Positions 61,144-64,000 of a DNA stretch of 64,000 nt are shown one piece after another. The stretch's first letter is position 1. Every line of letters begins with the position of its first letter. Where the stretch lies: the NCBI GenBank assembly GCA_963721725.1, contig CAVRLX010000003.1:62001-126000 (forward strand). The letters are read 5' to 3'. The position numbers and the translations under genes are program-made. The DNA is from RI-153 sp963721725 (GTDB lineage: Bacteria > Chloroflexota > Anaerolineae > Caldilineales > Caldilineaceae). Below the pieces are notes generated by a model, which worked only from the letters and a program-made list of their open reading frames with translations, was not told where the DNA came from and searched no databases.

Positions 61144-61560
61144 ATGGGATTCACCAAAGAAGAAAAAGCCGCAATGAAGGAACGCGCCAAAGAAGTGAAA
61201 GCGGAAGCCCGCGCGAACCAGAAAAAGGCTGACGGCGAAAGCGACGTGCTCGCCAAGATCGCCGAGATGCCGGAACCAGAGCGCGCCCTGGCCCAGCGGC
61301 TACACGAGATCATCAAAGCCAGCGCGCCCGCTCTCTCACCGAAAACCTGGTATGGGATGCCCGCGTATGCCAGGGATGACAAGGTTGTCTGCTTCTTCCA
61401 AAGCGCCCAGAAGTTCAACACGCGGTACGCGACGTTAGGCTTCAGCGACGAGGCGAACCTGGACGACGACGCCTTGTGGCCGGTCGCCTTCGCGCTGAAA
61501 GAGTTGAGCGCCGTTGAAGAGGCTACGATCAGCGCGCTGGTGAAGAAAGCGGTGAGCTAA
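61144..61560 (+). CDS. DUF1801/YdhG-type protein
   Basis: The protein has 138 residues. A charged N-terminal helix (KEEKAAMKERAKEVKAEARA) is followed by the DUF1801 core: LAKIAEMPEPERALAQRLHEI, TWYGMPAYARDDKVVCFFQSA and LDDDALWPVAFALKEL. Members are small conserved proteins of uncertain function, one of which was described as an iron chaperone. AAGGAG lies seven bases before ATG 61144. It is a single-gene unit with a terminator-like hairpin after it. The gap before it (60956-61143) contains only a weak TACAAT box near 61072. Confidence 0.85.
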   Translation: MGFTKEEKAAMKERAKEVKAEARANQKKADGESDVLAKIAEMPEPERALAQRLHEIIKASAPALSPKTWYGMPAYARDDKVVCFFQSAQKFNTRYATLGFSDEANLDDDALWPVAFALKELSAVEEATISALVKKAVS

Positions 61561-61602
61561 AACAGCCTAAATAAGTCCGCCGTCATTGCACGCGAAATGA
61601 GG

Positions 61603-61648
61603 AAGGAGTAAAGAGAGTGGGCGACGGGCCTTTTACTCTTTACTCCTT
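61603..61648 (+). terminator. 13-bp inverted repeat after the DUF1801 gene
   Basis: AAGGAGTAAAGAG (61603-61615) and CTCTTTACTCCTT (61636-61648) are exact arms with a 20-base loop. It is a plausible terminator, though without a T-run. The rest of 61649-61794 shows nothing. Confidence 0.55.
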
Positions 61649-61794
61649 AGATTTACCGTATCCATTGCCCTATTTGCGTCAAGCGATACTACACTCTAAC
61701 TTATTTTTGTGGAGAACGATTCTTTGGGGTGGACTTAAAGATCTGAATGATGATTGATGGCCTCCGAGCTTCGCACCCCATGCCGGCGAAACCT

Positions 61795-62802
61795 TTATGC
61801 CTCGTTTCTCAAAACAAGCGGCGTGCTGGACAGCCGTTCGATAATCTGCCCGCGTAGCTGCTCGATCTGGACGAGAAGTTGCGGCTCTCGCTCGGCCCCC
61901 AAGCGGCGCAGGCGATGTTTGCGAAAGGCCAGTTCCACCACCAACTGTATACGGCGGGCCTGTTCGCCGTAGTGCTTGCGCTTGAGCAGCGGAGAGCGCC
62001 GCCAACTGCGTGTCAGCTTGCTGTATTCGTCGGGGCTGAGCAAAATCCCCACCTCATCGCGCAATTCCGTGCGAATCCACTCGCCTTCTTGCCGCCACGC
62101 CAAAAGCACGGCCAACCCCACGAATCCCACCCCCAACACAGCCAGCCCCAGGCTGAGCAGAATGCCCAGCCCGTTGATGCTGCTCATGCTGGCCCCAAAG
62201 TTGTGCAGGGCATGGGTGAGCACCGCCGCCCCAAAGCCGCTGATCATCCAGGCGCGGGCCGCGCCCTTGCTGTGGGCGTGGCGGGCCAATCCCAGGCCAA
62301 TGCCAAACAGGCCGGTGTAAAAGGCGTGGTTCAGGCCAAAGATCACGGCGCGCAGAAAGATCAGGAAGGTCAGATCGACAAGGCCGCCTTCGCTAAACGC
62401 CCCGATGAAATAGAAAAAGTTCTCGGTCATGGCAAAGCCAAAGCCGATAATCGCGCCATACGTCAGGCCGTCTAACACGCCATCGAACTCGTGGCGGAAG
62501 AGTCGGTAGATCAGATAGAGCGCCGATCCCTTCATGATCTCTTCCACCAGCGGGGCCACCAGCGACGATTCCACCAGATCCTGGGCAAACGAGCCGGGTT
62601 CGGTAATCATAGGCGCGCCGATTACCAATTCCCCCACCAGGCTGGCAATAATGGCCGGGACCGCACCCCACAAAAAGGCCACAATTACCATCCAGGTTGG
62701 CTCACGCTCGTAGCGGTCGGCCAGATAGAAGGCCAGGGCGTAGAGAACGGTGGGAATCACCGCAGCAAAGAGACTGATGAGCAGACCGACGAGAAAGTCC
62801 AT
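61795..62802 (-). CDS. PrsW-family intramembrane metalloprotease
   Basis: The protein has 335 residues with about eight membrane segments. The zinc motifs are present: VEEIMKG in one helix, FGFAMTENFFYF, LNHAFYTGLFG, and the THALHN helix that completes the CPBP/PrsW-type site. PrsW cleaves anti-sigma factors at a first site in Bacillus. No anti-sigma factor is adjacent, though an orphan ECF sigma gene lies elsewhere in the window. A charged cytosolic tail of about 100 residues (SRRSPLLKRKHYGEQ-type) is an extension beyond the minimal family. Confidence 0.9.
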   Translation of the reverse strand: MDFLVGLLISLFAAVIPTVLYALAFYLADRYEREPTWMVIVAFLWGAVPAIIASLVGELVIGAPMITEPGSFAQDLVESSLVAPLVEEIMKGSALYLIYRLFRHEFDGVLDGLTYGAIIGFGFAMTENFFYFIGAFSEGGLVDLTFLIFLRAVIFGLNHAFYTGLFGIGLGLARHAHSKGAARAWMISGFGAAVLTHALHNFGASMSSINGLGILLSLGLAVLGVGFVGLAVLLAWRQEGEWIRTELRDEVGILLSPDEYSKLTRSWRRSPLLKRKHYGEQARRIQLVVELAFRKHRLRRLGAEREPQLLVQIEQLRGQIIERLSSTPLVLRNEA

Positions 62803-62842
62803 GGGTTAAATCTCAGATTGGCTATAGAAAGTGGTTTGGGAA

Positions 62843-62885
62843 TGCGTAGTGCGTACTACGTATCTTCCGAAATACGCACTACGCA
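62843..62885. repeat. 13-bp inverted repeat between PrsW and PHP genes
   Basis: TGCGTAGTGCGTA (62843-62855) and TACGCACTACGCA (62873-62885) are exact arms. It starts just after the minus-strand PHP gene, so it may end that transcript or belong to a dispersed repeat. Confidence 0.65.
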
Positions 62886-62892
62886 CTACGTC

Positions 62893-63576
62893 TTACGCTT
62901 TGTGAATTCGCCCACCATAGCCCACCGGGCGCAGCCGTTTGCGCCACTTGGCATAGGTGCTGGCAAGGTGCGGCCAAAAGGGGCTGACCTCGCCGCCGGG
63001 GTGGGCTTGGGCCAGCGCGTCGATGAAACTTTCGGCGTCGTCGTCAAAGGCGGGCATGGTCATGTAGCACTGCCCCAGTTCGCTGAGAGTGTGGGCGTCG
63101 CTGCCAGCCGTGAGGAGTTTTCCGTGTCCTGCGGCCAGAACGGCGGCAGCGTCATTATCGGGGCGGCGCACGCAACGGGCGTTGCGTACTTCCAGCGCGT
63201 CCACCTCGTCGATGATCTCCAACACGTTTGCCAGCCCCATGGCCGAGCTACGCACCGAATCCAGCGGGTGGGGGATGCTGATCACGGCGCCTTGATCGCG
63301 TAGCCGCCGGATCGTCTCTTGGGGCGAGAGGCCACGTGGTACCTCTTCCTTCACAAAATAGGCAATGATCTCGCCGTGGGTGGTCTTGATCTCCTCCCCC
63401 ACGATGATTAGGTCGGGGGCAAGGGATTTGGCATAAAGTGCCCCGGCCAGGTTGTTATGCTCGGTAATGGCCAGCCGATCCAGCCCGATCTGGCGCGCTC
63501 GGGCAATCAGCGCTTCTGGACGCGTCAGACAATCACGGCTGAAGATGGTGTGTGAATGTAAATCAACTTTCCACAT
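62893..63576 (-). CDS. PHP-domain metal-dependent phosphoesterase
   Basis: The protein has 227 residues. MWKVDLHSHTIFSRD and LAITEHNNLAGA supply the first metal-binding motifs (HxH and H), GEEIKTTHGEIIAYF the second, ISIPHPLD the third, and TAGSDAHTLSELGQC the DxH site of the PHP fold. Such stand-alone PHP proteins hydrolyse phosphoesters, for example nucleoside-3',5'-bisphosphates or histidinol phosphate. It is upstream of the PrsW gene on the same strand, with an inverted repeat between. Confidence 0.92.
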   Translation of the reverse strand: MWKVDLHSHTIFSRDCLTRPEALIARARQIGLDRLAITEHNNLAGALYAKSLAPDLIIVGEEIKTTHGEIIAYFVKEEVPRGLSPQETIRRLRDQGAVISIPHPLDSVRSSAMGLANVLEIIDEVDALEVRNARCVRRPDNDAAAVLAAGHGKLLTAGSDAHTLSELGQCYMTMPAFDDDAESFIDALAQAHPGGEVSPFWPHLASTYAKWRKRLRPVGYGGRIHKA

Positions 63577-63591
63577 GATGAATCCTTGGAT

Positions 63592-63663
63592 AGACGGAAG
63601 ACGATGGACGGAAGACGATGGGCGATGGACGGAAGAAAATGGACGGAAGAAAATGGACGAAGG
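63592..63663. repeat. GATGGACGGAAGA tandem repeat
   Basis: Five to six imperfect 13-15-base units of GATGGACGGAAGA, with AATGGACGGAAGA variants, lie just upstream of the PHP gene. This is the largest array of the GACGA-type short repeats in the window. Confidence 0.75.
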
Positions 63664-63673
63664 TAGAGCACCG

Positions 63674-64000
63674 TCAGAAGGTAATCACTTCGTCTTTCGT
63701 GCTTGCTCTTCCGTCAAATCTGCCAGCACCGCTGAGCAACTCCGGCCAAAGCAGCAGGCTGATCACGCCCAGGGCTACGCCAAACCAGAGCGTGGCAAAG
63801 CGCACAAGCAGTGCTGCCGCGCTGGCCGGACTGCGCCCCAACTCCAAGATCTGCCCCGCCAGCGCCACCAGCGCGCCTTCCGTGCCGCCCAGCCCGCCCG
63901 GTGTGGCAATGACCGCACCCACCACGGTGCTGATGCTAAAGATAAAGACCGCCACCAGCGCGTGATCGAGGGTTGGCTGCACGCCGACGCCGAGTAAAAC
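63674..64000 (-). CDS. Flippase-like/lysylphosphatidylglycerol-synthetase TM domain protein, C-terminal fragment
   Basis: The frame is open to the window edge, so the start is outside. The 108 visible residues are hydrophobic and contain STVVGAVIATPGGLGGTEGALVAL and a later RFATLWFGVALGVISLLLW. The PGGLGGTEG turn is the signature of the UPF0104/LPG-synthase flippase-like membrane family. These proteins are implicated in lipid flipping or isoprenoid-linked glycosyl export. The final residues (STKDEVITF) are polar. Confidence 0.82.
   Translation of the reverse strand, partial: VLLGVGVQPTLDHALVAVFIFSISTVVGAVIATPGGLGGTEGALVALAGQILELGRSPASAAALLVRFATLWFGVALGVISLLLWPELLSGAGRFDGRASTKDEVITF

Overview
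The window reads like a chromosome segment of a filamentous-type Chloroflexota bacterium (Anaerolineae/Caldilineae-like). This is an inference from gene content and style: moderately high GC with a bias to GCC/GGC/CTG codons, many Gfo/Idh/MocA dehydrogenases, STAND (NB-ARC) ATPases with TPRs, VIT/VWA, LysM and propeller proteins, a LysW-type hydrolase, a poxvirus-type topoisomerase IB, and many small palindromic repeats between genes. No rRNA, tRNA, CRISPR array, phage or complete insertion sequence was seen.

Layout. 0-10 kb: end of a caspase-like peptidase, a DUF362 protein, a zinc-independent alcohol-dehydrogenase-like enzyme, a NarL-type response regulator with a large CheB-CheR-PAS-histidine kinase, a DMT transporter and a zinc-ribbon membrane protein. 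9.6-16.5 kb: rsmI behind a yefM-yoeB toxin-antitoxin pair, a methyltransferase-type corrinoid protein with a PLP aminotransferase, an MFS transporter, a rhodanese, a 37-residue peptide with a cysteine-packed tail, and a SRAP protein. 16.6-27 kb: an exported subtilase behind a secreted propeller protein, a four-gene coupled operon (two phosphoesterases, a PLP enzyme, a GNAT), an ECF sigma factor and a LysM protein. 27-34.2 kb: a sugar-type catabolic region (GntR regulator, two MocA-type dehydrogenases, a double cupin, a ROK kinase and a lactonase). 34.3-43.6 kb: a YgiT/DUF4258 pair, an LLM flavin enzyme, transporters and a three-subunit PaoABC-like molybdenum aldehyde oxidase. 43.9-50 kb: a KduD-like SDR and two STAND/TPR loci with a 53-residue orphan peptide between them. 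50-64 kb: a Cys/Met PLP enzyme, an FGGY kinase, topoisomerase IB, Nudix, PAC2, LysK, a VIT-VWA protein, a PrsW protease, a PHP phosphoesterase and a flippase-like fragment.

Two window-wide patterns matter for anyone using this annotation. First, about twelve otherwise well-conserved genes are each split by a one-base indel, several in homopolymers or near-homopolymers. Most look like sequence errors, and I annotated them as single genes. One STAND gene (48.2-49.9 kb) also seems to have lost a central block and is called a pseudogene. Second, intergenic DNA is full of short inverted repeats in several families. One family, with ends resembling GTAACGATACAGG and a GGTGCGACGCACTCGCCA core, occurs in at least five places. 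One of those copies has supplied the last codons and stop of a coding sequence, so the family appears to be, or to have been, mobile.

The candidates for something new are the Cys-rich RiPP-like peptide at 15.6 kb, the orphan exported-looking peptide between the two STAND regulators, and an in-frame fusion of a ROK kinase to the tail of a MocA-type dehydrogenase.
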